A DNA stretch of 43,634 nt, taken from contig QKAF01000163.1 in the NCBI GenBank assembly GCA_003246455.1, positions 685 to 44,318 of the forward strand, in the 5' to 3' direction. This DNA comes from Bacteroidota bacterium (GTDB lineage: Bacteria; Bacteroidota; Ignavibacteria; SZUA-365). Position numbers and translations under genes: made by a program. Under the pieces are notes generated by a model. That model saw nothing but the letters and a program-made list of their open reading frames with translations. It ran no database searches and was not told the DNA's origin. Shown piece after piece: positions 33,109-41,258 of this stretch (within the stretch, counting starts at the first letter, position 1; the number at the start of each line of letters is the position of its first letter).

Positions 33109-33849
33109 ATGGAACCCAGGTTTGAACGCGTCCTTCTGAAACTGAGCGGCGAGGCCCTTATGGGTGAGCGCGATTACGGGATCGATCCCGCCGCGCTCCT
33201 CAGCTATGCCGACGAAATCATCTCCGCGGTGGAACTCGGCGTGCAGGTCGGCATCGTGCTCGGCGGAGGCAACATCTACCGCGGGGTGGCGGCCGCGGCA
33301 CAGGGAATCCACAAGGCCTCCGGCGATCAGATGGGCATGCTCGCGACCATGATCAACTCGCTCGCGCTGCAGAATATTCTCGAATCGAAAGGCGTCCATA
33401 CGCGTCTCGCAAGCGCGATCGAAATGAACCAGATCGCGGAACCCTACATCCGGCGGCGGGCCATCCGGCATCTCGAAAAAGGACGCGTGGTCATCATGGG
33501 CGCCGGTACCGGCCACCCGTATTTCACCACCGATACCGCCGCGGCCCTGCGCGCGGTCGAGATCGAAGCGGATGTCATCATCAAGGGCACCCGGGTCGAC
33601 GGTGTGTACGACAGCGATCCCGAGAAAAATCCGGAAGCCTTCCGCTTCCAGGAAATCAGCTATCTCGACGTGCTGAAACGGGATCTGCGCGTGATGGATT
33701 TGACGGCCATTACGTTGTGTCGTGAGAATAAACTTCCTATAATTGTTTTCGACATCAACACGAAGGGTAATCTCCGCCGCCTGCTGCTTGGCGAGGATGT
33801 CGGTACCATCGTGTCTGATACCGCTATGACGACTCCAATGAATTCGTAA
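33109..33849 (+). CDS. pyrH: Uridylate kinase (UMP kinase)
   Basis: A 246-residue amino-acid-kinase-fold enzyme phosphorylating UMP to UDP, unrelated to eukaryotic UMP/CMP kinase. Motifs: [11 protein letters not shown] near the start, [11 protein letters not shown] (phosphate binding), [42 protein letters not shown] and [16 protein letters not shown]. Length is close to the family norm of about 240. GGAGGA lies five bases before the ATG. frr follows after 16 bases, the usual pyrH-frr pair, and the conserved rpsB-tsf-pyrH-frr order is kept despite the intervening terminators. Confidence 0.98.
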   Translation: MEPRFERVLLKLSGEALMGERDYGIDPAALLSYADEIISAVELGVQVGIVLGGGNIYRGVAAAAQGIHKASGDQMGMLATMINSLALQNILESKGVHTRLASAIEMNQIAEPYIRRRAIRHLEKGRVVIMGAGTGHPYFTTDTAAALRAVEIEADVIIKGTRVDGVYDSDPEKNPEAFRFQEISYLDVLKRDLRVMDLTAITLCRENKLPIIVFDINTKGNLRRLLLGEDVGTIVSDTAMTTPMNS

Positions 33850-33865
33850 TATCGGAGCTGCCGTT

Positions 33866-34423
33866 ATGATGAAGGAAATACTCAAGGATGCATCCCAGCG
33901 CATGGACAAGTCCCTCGAGACCCTGCGCGACGAACTCAGTAAAATCCGGACCGGCAAGGCCACGACCGCCCTGCTCGACGGCGTGCGCGTAGACTATTAC
34001 GGCACCATGACTCCGCTGAACCAGATGGCGAACATTTCGGTGATCGACGCCCACACCCTCGGCGTTCAGCCGTGGGACAAGAGCGCGCTGAATTCCATCG
34101 ACAAGGCGATCATGTCGGCCGATCTCGGCCTCAACCCTGCCAACGATGGAAACCTGATCCGCGTCCCGATTCCCGCTCTCAACGAAGAACGCCGCCGCGA
34201 TCTCGTGAAACTCGTCAAGCGCTTCGGCGAAGAAACCAAGGTTGCCGTCCGCAACGTGCGCCGCGATGCGAACGAACATCTGAAAAAGGCGGAAAAAGAA
34301 GATCATGTTTCCGAGGACGCCCGTGTGAAAGCAGAGAAGGATGTCCAGGAGATGACGGACAAGCATGTCGCCCGCGTGGACGAACTGCTGAAGATCAAGG
34401 AAGCCGAGATCATGGAAGTCTAG
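33866..34423 (+). CDS. frr: Ribosome recycling factor
   Basis: A 185-residue factor that, with EF-G, splits post-termination ribosomes. Family motifs: LRDELSKIRTGKATTALLDGVRVDYYG in domain I and II, TPLNQMANISVIDAHTLGVQPWD, NDGNLIRVPIPALNEERRRDLVKL and VAVRNVRRDANEHLKKAEK. The length is exactly typical (185 in E. coli). A weak Shine-Dalgarno (CGGAGC) precedes the ATG. It is the last gene of the translation cluster and is followed by a strong bidirectional terminator. Confidence 0.98.
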   Translation: MMKEILKDASQRMDKSLETLRDELSKIRTGKATTALLDGVRVDYYGTMTPLNQMANISVIDAHTLGVQPWDKSALNSIDKAIMSADLGLNPANDGNLIRVPIPALNEERRRDLVKLVKRFGEETKVAVRNVRRDANEHLKKAEKEDHVSEDARVKAEKDVQEMTDKHVARVDELLKIKEAEIMEV

Positions 34424-34444
34424 ACCGCGCTGCGGTTTTCATAT

Positions 34445-34476
34445 GAAAAAGCCCCGCCGATCGGCGGGGCTTTTTC
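34445..34476. terminator. Bidirectional intrinsic terminator after frr
   Basis: A perfect 14-base-pair stem (34445-34458 with 34463-34476), GAAAAAGCCCCGCC on the left arm, with loop GATC. Both strands carry an A/T-rich outer part, so it can end frr and the convergent lipoprotein gene that stops at 34549. Confidence 0.93.
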
Positions 34477-34548
34477 GTTCCGGGAGGATGCGTTTTCAGC
34501 TCCCCGGGAGAATCATTGTGTGGATGCGCCTTCAGGATGGTCGCGCAT

Positions 34549-35112
34549 TCATTCTTCCGTCTTTTCGCGCTTGAACTGCAGGAGAATCTGCGTCGTCCGG
34601 TCTGCGGTCCTGCCGGCATTCTTGTACTGCAGCGCTTCGAAACGATTGTCGAGACTGGCGACGCTGATCCATGCACCGTCGGTACTTCCGACCTGTCCGA
34701 TCTCGATGCCCAGAAGGCGGAACGCGTCGGTCACCAGGTACACGCCGTTGAGGTCGCAGACAAGAATCTCCGGCGTTGCGTCTTCCGCAGTCGAAGGGAA
34801 GTGACAGGTAATGGAGTCGCAGATACCGTAGTCGCGCACCACGGGAGGTTCCGTCTGCGTGAACGTCGCGAACTGCCTGTCGAAATCGGCCCGGGTCATA
34901 CTGAACCAGCGGCCGAGGTCGACGCTGTTCTGCTCGTCCGGTTGCATCGGCGTCATGTCGGACTCGACGGCGGTACTGTCGTCGGTGCTCATGACCGGTT
35001 TGTCATCACCCTGCTGGCAGGCGGGGAAACAGAGCGTCAAAGCGAGGACGCATGCGCCAAGGAGGCGCATCACCGGCGCAGTGAAGCGTCGGTGTTGGGG
35101 GTGTTGCTTCAT
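34549..35112 (-). CDS. Small lipoprotein of unknown function
   Basis: A 187-residue protein with a signal peptide that ends in a lipobox (FPAC, Cys32). An acidic Thr/Ser/Asp-rich linker follows (residues 35-65), then a compact domain from about 66 on: WFSMTRADFDRQFATFT, a pair of cysteines (GICDSITCHF), and strands ILVCDLNGVYLVTDA. The domain resembles small periplasmic proteins of unknown function and I do not recognise it. The start codon overlaps the stop of the Fe-S protein gene (ATGA), so it is translationally coupled to it and probably works with it at the membrane. A shorter start at Met15 is possible. It ends before the bidirectional terminator. Confidence 0.8.
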   Translation of the reverse strand: MKQHPQHRRFTAPVMRLLGACVLALTLCFPACQQGDDKPVMSTDDSTAVESDMTPMQPDEQNSVDLGRWFSMTRADFDRQFATFTQTEPPVVRDYGICDSITCHFPSTAEDATPEILVCDLNGVYLVTDAFRLLGIEIGQVGSTDGAWISVASLDNRFEALQYKNAGRTADRTTQILLQFKREKTEE

Positions 35113-37121
35113 TTTCTCATTGCCTCATACACGAGTTCCGCGATGTCCTTGACTTCCACTTCTTCCTGCTTCCCTTTCTCCTTCACCCCGTCGGTCATCA
35201 TGGTCATGCAGAACGGACAAGCGGAGGCGATGGTATCCGCGCCGGTCGCGAGCGCCTCTTCCGTCCGTTCGATGTTTACGCGTTTGCCCTCGGTCTCTTC
35301 CATGAACATCTGCGCGCCGCCGGCGCCGCAGCAGAAGCCCTTGTCGCGGCTGCGCTCCATTTCGATCAGTTCCGCGGCGGGGATTCCCTCGATGAGGTTT
35401 CGCGGCTGGTCGTAAATGTCGTTGTAGCGGCCGAGATAGCAGCTGTCATGGAACGTGACCGTTCCGTCAATGGGTTTGTCGAGCGCGATCACGCTCAGCT
35501 GAACGAGTTCGCTGATCAGCTGGGAATGATGAATCACGTTGTAATTGCCCCCGAACTGCGGGAACTCGTTCTTCAGCGAGTGGAAGCAGTGCGGACAGGC
35601 GGTGACGATGTTCTTGACCTTGTAGGAATTCAGCTTCTCGATGTTGTCCACCATCAGCGTCTGTGCGAGGTACTCGTTGCCCGCGCGGCGCGCGGCGTCG
35701 CCATTGCACTTTTCCTCCTTGCCGAGAATGGCGAATCGAATGCCCGCCTTCTGCATGATGCGCGCGAGCGCGACACTGACTTTCTTGTAGCGCGCGTCGA
35801 ACGAACCGGAACAGCCGACCCAGAACAGGTAATCGATTTCCTCGGCGCTGCCGAGCTGCGACAGCTGCGGAATGTCGAGACCGTCGGCCCAGGCGGCGCG
35901 GTCATCCGGGGAGAACTGCCACGGCGCGAAGTTGTTTTCGAGGTTCCGGTAGAGGACCTGCAGCTGTTCGGGGAATTCCCCTTCCGTGAGCGTGAGGTGA
36001 CGGCGAAGGTCCACGATCTCATCCACATGTTCGATCATGACCGGACACTCCTGCACGCAGGCGCGGCAGGTGGTGCAGGCCCACAGTTCCTGCGGCGTGA
36101 TGAAATCATGCAGCAGCTGGCGCTGAAGAACCGGCGAGTCCGTCGTTCCGGCCGCGAGCACCGGCGCCTTTTCCTCGAAACGGGTGCGCGTGTCGACAAT
36201 GATCTTTTTCGGCGAAAGCAGTTTGCCGGTGATGTTGGCGGGACACACGGATGTACAGCGTCCGCAGTGCGTGCAGGTGTAACTGTCGAACAGCTGTTTC
36301 CAGGTCAGATCTTCGATATCCGAAGCGCCGAATTTCTCCGCGGTCTCGTCTTCGAGATTCAGCGGTTTGAGCGCGCCGTCTCCTTCGAGATGAATCCCGC
36401 GGTTGCTGAAGTACACGTTCGGAATCGAGGTCAGGACGTGGAAATGCTTGGAGTATGGCAGGAAATTCAGGAATCCGAGCACGAACACGATATGGATCCA
36501 CCAGGAAAGCTCGAAGATGATTTCGGTGCCCGAATCGGCGCCGAACATGCCCGCGAGCGCCGTGCTGACGGGACGCCAGTGTCCCGCGAACGAACTGCCG
36601 TCCGTCATCGCGATGCGCGTTGCGTTCTGTAGAAGCATTGAAACCATGATGACCGCGATGGCGCTGAGAATCATGGTCGCGTCGAGCTGAGACGGTTTAT
36701 CGAGTTCGCGGAGCCGTTTCGGTCCGGAGACGTGACGGCGGAACAGGGCGTAGATGACGGCAGCCAGAACGATGACCGCCATGATGTCGCTGCCAAACGC
36801 GATCGCGCTGTACACGGGGCCCAGAAAGCTGAAGGAAAACCCGGGCATGAGACCTTCCCCGATGGACTCCGCCACCGCGGTGAGGAGAATCACGAAGCCC
36901 CAGAAAATGCCGAAATGGATGGGGCCGGCGATCGGGTCGCGGAGAATTTTCGTCTGCCCGAAGGCGATCGCGAGCACGTTGCTGATGCGTTTGTCAAAAT
37001 GGTCGAAGCGGTTTTCCGGCTTGCCGAGCTTCAGATACCCGAAAACGCGGCGGGCCGTGTAGCCGAACGCAGCAAAGGCGGCGATCAGTACCAGGAGAAA
37101 GATGATGTTCTTGATTTCCAT
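35109..37121 (-). CDS. Membrane HdrD/GlpC-like iron-sulfur oxidoreductase
   Basis: A 670-residue fused membrane protein. Residues 1-230 hold about five membrane helices resembling nitrate reductase gamma/HdrE-type heme b subunits, with His69 (GPIHFGIFWG) and His210 (WWIHIVFVLGF) as heme-ligand candidates. Two ferredoxin-like [4Fe-4S] motifs follow: Cys283-286-289-293 and Cys349-352-355-359. The C-terminal half carries two CCG-type domains: Cys437, Cys472, Cys509/512 and Cys561, Cys597/598 (FCCGAGG), Cys635/638. Proteins of this design are thought to link a thiol/disulfide or flavoprotein partner (for example EtfAB) to menaquinone. The ATG at 37121 is preferred over 37181, because the promoter box at 37183-37189 would leave no leader for the longer form. 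The lipoprotein gene overlaps its stop. Confidence 0.9.
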   Translation of the reverse strand: MEIKNIIFLLVLIAAFAAFGYTARRVFGYLKLGKPENRFDHFDKRISNVLAIAFGQTKILRDPIAGPIHFGIFWGFVILLTAVAESIGEGLMPGFSFSFLGPVYSAIAFGSDIMAVIVLAAVIYALFRRHVSGPKRLRELDKPSQLDATMILSAIAVIMVSMLLQNATRIAMTDGSSFAGHWRPVSTALAGMFGADSGTEIIFELSWWIHIVFVLGFLNFLPYSKHFHVLTSIPNVYFSNRGIHLEGDGALKPLNLEDETAEKFGASDIEDLTWKQLFDSYTCTHCGRCTSVCPANITGKLLSPKKIIVDTRTRFEEKAPVLAAGTTDSPVLQRQLLHDFITPQELWACTTCRACVQECPVMIEHVDEIVDLRRHLTLTEGEFPEQLQVLYRNLENNFAPWQFSPDDRAAWADGLDIPQLSQLGSAEEIDYLFWVGCSGSFDARYKKVSVALARIMQKAGIRFAILGKEEKCNGDAARRAGNEYLAQTLMVDNIEKLNSYKVKNIVTACPHCFHSLKNEFPQFGGNYNVIHHSQLISELVQLSVIALDKPIDGTVTFHDSCYLGRYNDIYDQPRNLIEGIPAAELIEMERSRDKGFCCGAGGAQMFMEETEGKRVNIERTEEALATGADTIASACPFCMTMMTDGVKEKGKQEEVEVKDIAELVYEAMRK

Positions 37122-37182
37122 GAAGATGGACCTGACAGGTTCGACGGGAGGGATATTGACGGCGCCGATTGGCGCGATCATT

Positions 37183-37212
37183 CAAATTACGGATTGAGGG
37201 GCGGATTCACAA
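37183..37212 (-). promoter_or_regulatory. Putative promoter of the Fe-S protein gene, TTG-N20-TAATTTG
   Basis: On the minus strand TTG (37212-37210), 20 bases, then TAATTTG (37189-37183), the same -7 box as before rplM. It implies a transcript start near 37175 and supports translation from 37121. Confidence 0.5.
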
Positions 37213-37216
37213 TGCG

Positions 37217-37237
37217 GCGGGAGGCAGGAGGCGGGAG
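37217..37237. repeat. Three GCRGGAG heptamers
   Basis: Three exact seven-base units, GCGGGAG, GCAGGAG, GCGGGAG, follow TTCAC at 37206-37210. The same unit and the same TTCAC prefix occur in the longer array at the end of the window (43587-43634). Confidence 0.6.
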
Positions 37238-37262
37238 GGGGTTCGGGATTGAGACCGACGGG

Positions 37263-37297
37263 AAAAAAAAAAGGACGTCCCGCGGGTGGGGACGCCC
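37263..37297 (-). terminator. Intrinsic terminator of the Omp28-like gene
   Basis: On the minus strand a nine-base-pair stem (37297-37289 with 37281-37273, one G-U pair) has a seven-base loop and is followed by ten U residues (37272-37263). It lies 20 bases after the stop at 37317. Confidence 0.9.
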
Positions 37298-37316
37298 CTG
37301 TGATACGATCGTGGGA

Positions 37317-39386
37317 TTAGCGGAGTACCTGCATGGTATGGCTGCCGACGAGGGCACCGCCGTCGAAGAGTTGGTAGTAATACATGCCGGGCCTCAGTGC
37401 CGACGTGTTCAGCTGCAGCTGGGAAGCCGCGGGAGCGACGGTGCGTGTCATGACGAGCCGGCCGTTGATGTCGAATACGCGGAGGCTGCGTTCCCGCGCC
37501 GCAGGGCTGAGCGGGATCAGTGTCGTCGACATCGCGGGATTCGGGTAATTCTGTCCGATATGCAGTGACGCCACCGCGCCGTCGAATTCCGCCGAGCTGA
37601 TGACGCCGTGGAACCACTGCCACGTCAGCTTCATCATTTCGTTCCGTACGGCTTCATCGCCAACCTGCTCGAGCCCGAAGGCGAAATACACCGTTTTGAA
37701 GCTGTTCTTCGCACCGCGGATACCGGCGATCAGACTGGGATCGTCGTTGTAATACGCGATGGCGACACCCTCGGGGGAAGGACGAATCTGGTCAGGGTAG
37801 AAGTACGGCGTTCCCTGGGTATTGCTGCCGTAGACGTTGACCAGTGCGGACGTCGCAACGCCGCCGAACAGAAGGTCTTCAGGCATGAAGGTCAGCGAAG
37901 CATTCGTCGGACCGCCGTCGTTCGTATAATTCGCAAACAGGTTGGTGCGGTAGAAGGCGCGGGAGGCCGAGGTGCCGTGTCCGTTGGGATCGAACACATC
38001 CCAGCCGACATCCTGTCCGGCGACGAGCAGGTTGCCGCCTTCGCCGAGGAAGCCGAGCATCGCGCGGCCGAATTCATCCGGCAGCGCCGGGAATGCCCAG
38101 CCGGCGTTGTAGTACAGGTGGTCGACGTCTCCGAGCATCTGGGCATCGTAGGCGCGCATGAAGGTACTGAGCGAGGTGACCGCGTGCGTGGTGCTTCCCG
38201 CAAGGGCGATGCCCGCGAGATACGCATTCTGGAAATCCGCGGCCTTCGTGCCGTCGTCGCTCCCCCAGCTGTTGTCGTTGTTGACGACAAGATCGGTGAC
38301 GTTGGAAATGACTCCTGTGCCGAAATACTGCGGAGTCAATTCCGTATCGTCCAGCGAGGCCATGCCGAGCATGCCCTCGGAAATGCCCGCATCGGATCCG
38401 ACGTGGTATGTGACGGAAACCGGAATGCTGCTGTTCGCGGGGACTGTAAGATCCGTTTCGCCGGACGCCGGTACGCCATCGACGGCATATTCCGCGGTCC
38501 AGTCGCCGGGCTGAGTGGAAGCCATGCTCAGGCGCACGCGCGCCTCTGCTTCACCGAAGTTGATGACGCGGCCGGAAAAACTCGTTGGCTGCTGCGGTGC
38601 ACCTTTCTTGAACTGCGCATCTTCCGCGACGAGTTCGACATCGGGGAGGAAACGCGCTCCGGCATTGACGACTTCCTTGGTCGCATCGAGCTGAACGAAA
38701 ACGACCGCGTAAATTTTCGTGGTATCCCACGTCACCGGGTCGAGGTCGTACGTCCATGAGAGATCGACCGATTCGCCCGTGGCCGCGGGAGTGAAGTCCT
38801 CTCCCGCGGGAGTGTTGAGAAAGCGTCGGAAGACATTCGGGAAATCCTTTTCGCCATTCGTGCCCGGGGCCGACGCGTAGCTTATGTCGCTCTCGATGAT
38901 GAGGGAACGCACGCGAAGCCCGACGCTGGGGAGAATTCCCGCACTCGTCAGGGTGGCGTGCACCGTCCGCTGCGATCCGTTCGAACTTTCCTGCACCCGG
39001 ATCCGCAGCGGTGAAGACTGTGCGGAAGCGCGGTCGAGGATATCCTGAGAAACACCCGAGGGGCCGCCGTTATACTGGTTTCCGAGCATGATCATGTCCG
39101 GGACGCCCGTGACGCTGTAATAGGTCACGCGCGCCGCCACGTCATCCTTGTTGTAGGCATTCATCGGATCGCGACCGGGCCACACGGCGTGGTAGGCGAC
39201 GTGAATGTAGTTTCCCTTGTTCTTGGAACGGATGTTCTGTTCGAACACGGGATTCTGTGCCGCGCAGGGGCCACAGCTCGCATTCGTGAAATGCTCGAAC
39301 AGGACGATTTTTCTTGCCTGGGCATGCAGATCCTGCATGGAAAGCAGAACGCCGAGCGCGAGCGCAAAAAGGAATACACGCTTCAT
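37317..39386 (-). CDS. Omp28-like secreted protein with T9SS sorting domain
   Basis: A 689-residue exported protein. After a signal peptide (ends DLHAQ) the N-terminal domain is thioredoxin-like: KIVLFEHFTNASCGPCAAQNP with a Cys38-x2-Cys41 pair, and a cis-Pro region SVTGVPDMIM, as in Omp28/redoxin proteins of Bacteroidota. The middle contains Ig-like strands (about 255-360) and a region with NNDNSW and AYDAQMLGDVDHLYYNAG. The last ~85 residues are a T9SS type A sorting domain: IGQNYPNPAMSTTL, LRVFDINGRLVM and LRPGMYYYQLFDG. AAGGAC lies before the ATG at 39386. It is a likely surface or extracellular thiol-active protein; substrate unknown. It is monocistronic, with terminators on both sides. 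Confidence 0.92.
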   Translation of the reverse strand: MKRVFLFALALGVLLSMQDLHAQARKIVLFEHFTNASCGPCAAQNPVFEQNIRSKNKGNYIHVAYHAVWPGRDPMNAYNKDDVAARVTYYSVTGVPDMIMLGNQYNGGPSGVSQDILDRASAQSSPLRIRVQESSNGSQRTVHATLTSAGILPSVGLRVRSLIIESDISYASAPGTNGEKDFPNVFRRFLNTPAGEDFTPAATGESVDLSWTYDLDPVTWDTTKIYAVVFVQLDATKEVVNAGARFLPDVELVAEDAQFKKGAPQQPTSFSGRVINFGEAEARVRLSMASTQPGDWTAEYAVDGVPASGETDLTVPANSSIPVSVTYHVGSDAGISEGMLGMASLDDTELTPQYFGTGVISNVTDLVVNNDNSWGSDDGTKAADFQNAYLAGIALAGSTTHAVTSLSTFMRAYDAQMLGDVDHLYYNAGWAFPALPDEFGRAMLGFLGEGGNLLVAGQDVGWDVFDPNGHGTSASRAFYRTNLFANYTNDGGPTNASLTFMPEDLLFGGVATSALVNVYGSNTQGTPYFYPDQIRPSPEGVAIAYYNDDPSLIAGIRGAKNSFKTVYFAFGLEQVGDEAVRNEMMKLTWQWFHGVISSAEFDGAVASLHIGQNYPNPAMSTTLIPLSPAARERSLRVFDINGRLVMTRTVAPAASQLQLNTSALRPGMYYYQLFDGGALVGSHTMQVLR

Positions 39387-39436
39387 GGGAAGTCCTTAAA
39401 AATGTAAGGGTAATGTCATGTGGAGTCGCAACCAGC

Positions 39437-39465
39437 AAAAAGAAAAAGTGAGGAAAAATCCTCAC
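39437..39465 (-). terminator. Intrinsic terminator of the TraB/GumN gene
   Basis: On the minus strand GTGAGGA (39465-39459) pairs with TCCTCAC (39454-39448) around a TTTT loop and is followed by TTTTTCTTTTT (39447-39437). It lies 25 bases after the stop at 39490. Confidence 0.88.
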
Positions 39466-39489
39466 TTGATCAAGATAAAACGACCGGGA

Positions 39490-40365
39490 TCAGTTTTTTA
39501 CCGGCGTTGCCCTGTATCCCTCTTTCCTGAGGAGCGCAAGTATTCCGCTTTCCCCGGCAAAATGGCCGGCGCCGACCGCGAAGAATGTTGGTTTTTCCGC
39601 GGCGATTTCCAGAATGCGCGGAATCCAGGCGTGATTGCGTGCTGTCAGCAGGGCGGCGTCGTATCGTCCGTATTCGATACCGGAGTCGAGCATGAAGCGG
39701 TAGAGCCCGTCGAGATCCTGCGCCTTGTACAGGTCCGTGAGCACGCGAAACGCCGCGCGGGTGCTGTCCATATGCGTCAGCATGTCCAGCACCATCGTGC
39801 CCTGTTCCCGGAGCGGAATCGTGCCGAAAGCCGCAAGCTGCTCCTCCGGCGTTTCGATGCCGACGGTTTCCTTGCCCTGCGATCGCGCGATCGCCATGAA
39901 CACCTCCTCGTACGATTTCGGCGTGCACTCCAGCACCTTTCCGATCAGCAGTCCGAAAAGGAACAGCGGCCTGATGTTGTTCATCGGGGTGAGAGACATT
40001 CCGACCGAATCCGTAAACCAGTTTTCGAGAAAGGTGAATTCCTCCGGGGTGAAGAGGTCGTTGAGCGTGCTGTCGCCCGGCATGAAGCTGAAATGACCCA
40101 TCTCTACCACGAGCCGCGGGTCGTCGAGATCCAGCTCCAGTGCCACGCGGGCCGTATTCCCGATCGCTTCGGTCATCGCGTCGGAGATCCGCATGTCGTC
40201 GGGACAGATGGCGTGGATCGTGCCGTAGAGATACGACGGCGCCGACAGGTTTTTCCCTTCGAGTTTCCACAGCAGCGACTGCGCCGGGAGCGAAGCGGGG
40301 AGCAGCAGCAGCAGGGGAAGCAGAACAGCGAAAGAGGAAAGCCAGGGTGCAGCGGATCGATTCAT
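39490..40365 (-). CDS. TraB/GumN-family exported protein
   Basis: A 291-residue protein with a signal peptide (LLLLLPASLPAQS). The mature part is a TraB/GumN (Tiki-like) domain: SYLYGTIHAI with the GTxH motif at 48-51, VALELDL, the helical centre with NNIRPLFLFGLLIGKV, ETPEEQLAAFGTIPL, and the closing FFAVGAGHFAGESGILALLRKEGY with the second conserved His. Tiki members are metalloproteases with the same fold; bacterial members probably are too, though activity has rarely been shown. The ATG at 40365 is chosen for its signal peptide; the open frame runs further upstream without signals. RlpA is encoded 113 bases upstream on the same strand. Confidence 0.88.
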   Translation of the reverse strand: MNRSAAPWLSSFAVLLPLLLLLPASLPAQSLLWKLEGKNLSAPSYLYGTIHAICPDDMRISDAMTEAIGNTARVALELDLDDPRLVVEMGHFSFMPGDSTLNDLFTPEEFTFLENWFTDSVGMSLTPMNNIRPLFLFGLLIGKVLECTPKSYEEVFMAIARSQGKETVGIETPEEQLAAFGTIPLREQGTMVLDMLTHMDSTRAAFRVLTDLYKAQDLDGLYRFMLDSGIEYGRYDAALLTARNHAWIPRILEIAAEKPTFFAVGAGHFAGESGILALLRKEGYRATPVKN

Positions 40366-40478
40366 CGTGGTATTCGCAGCAGGTTGTACGGAAAAGGGAA
40401 AAATAGGTGCCGCGGCCGATACCGCGAAAGGTCGAAATACGTGACGGGAAAGAAACACGCGGGCGCGCGAAGCGGGTG

Positions 40479-41156
40479 TCAGGGAATCCGTATGACGAAA
40501 CCGGAAAAGCCCTGTTCCTGCAGCGTCTTGAGTTTCCAGGCCGCGGCATCCCGGGTTTCGTAGTCCCCGACCACGATGCGATGGACGAGTTTTCCGGATA
40601 CGGTCGCCATCTGTACGTAGGCATTCTCGATCCCCGCAGCCTTGAGACGGTCGAGGTGATGGATCATGTTGCTCATCTGTTCAAATGATGCCACCTGCAC
40701 GGCATACCCCGAGAGTTCGGCGCGATCGACATTGACCGCGTAGAACTCGGTGTTGCCCCGCTCCTTTTCCTGGTCGGGACGATCGTCGAGGGCAACGACT
40801 TCCACCTTGACCCGCGCCGTGCCTTTTTCGATCATACCGATCTGTGCAGCGGCGGCACGGGTGAGGTCGATGATGCGACCCTTGGCGTGCGGTCCGTGGT
40901 CATTGATGCGCACCACTACGCTTTTCCCGTTGGAGAGATTGGTGACGCGCACCTTCGCGTTCAGGGGGATGGTTTTATGCGCGGCCGTCATTCCCCACAT
41001 GTTGAAGGTTTCGCCGCTCGATGTCTTGCGCCCGTGAAACTTTCGGCCGTAATACGAAGCGATGCCTGTCTGCACATAGCCGACGCTGTTCTGCGCGAGG
41101 GCACAGATCGGCAGCAGCAGAAATATCAGCAGGAGTCCCGTATTCCGTATTTTCAT
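40479..41156 (-). CDS. rlpA: RlpA-like double-psi-beta-barrel protein with SPOR domain
   Basis: A 225-residue exported protein. After the signal peptide (ends ALAQN) residues 29-115 form the RlpA barrel: GIASYYGRKFHGRKTSSGE, MTAAHKTIPLNAKVRVTNL, and VVVRINDHGPHAKGRIIDLT with the conserved Asp of the RIND motif. A SPOR domain (about 150-225, GYAVQVASFEQM and HRIVVGDYETRDAA) binds denuded peptidoglycan at division sites. RlpA acts as a lytic transglycosylase in Pseudomonas, so this may pair functionally with the SpoIID-like lipoprotein at 5388, which acts on the same kind of glycan. The ATG at 41156 is favoured over a TTG two codons upstream. No lipobox is present, unlike E. coli RlpA. Confidence 0.92.
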   Translation of the reverse strand: MKIRNTGLLLIFLLLPICALAQNSVGYVQTGIASYYGRKFHGRKTSSGETFNMWGMTAAHKTIPLNAKVRVTNLSNGKSVVVRINDHGPHAKGRIIDLTRAAAAQIGMIEKGTARVKVEVVALDDRPDQEKERGNTEFYAVNVDRAELSGYAVQVASFEQMSNMIHHLDRLKAAGIENAYVQMATVSGKLVHRIVVGDYETRDAAAWKLKTLQEQGFSGFVIRIP

Positions 41157-41175
41157 CGGCAACGCGGCGCTGTGG

Positions 41176-41202
41176 GAAATTACGAACGTTGAAGATAGGC
41201 AA
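41176..41202 (-). promoter_or_regulatory. Weak putative rlpA promoter, TTG-N17-TAATTTC
   Basis: On the minus strand TTG (41202-41200), 17 bases, then TAATTTC (41182-41176). The spacing is at the short end of the pattern. It is 20 bases before the ATG. The divergent gene at 41259 must also be promoted from the 41157-41258 gap, but I cannot place its boxes. Confidence 0.3.
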
Positions 41203-41258
41203 ATGTCGCGAATATTCCTGATATTTAGTCACTCTCGCGAATTCAGTACGACAAGGGC

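Noticed and set aside
39400-39406. TACATTT box just before the Omp28-like gene as its promoter
   Set aside because: It is only 13 bases from the start codon and would leave no room for the Shine-Dalgarno in the transcript; its TTG partner is also too far away.
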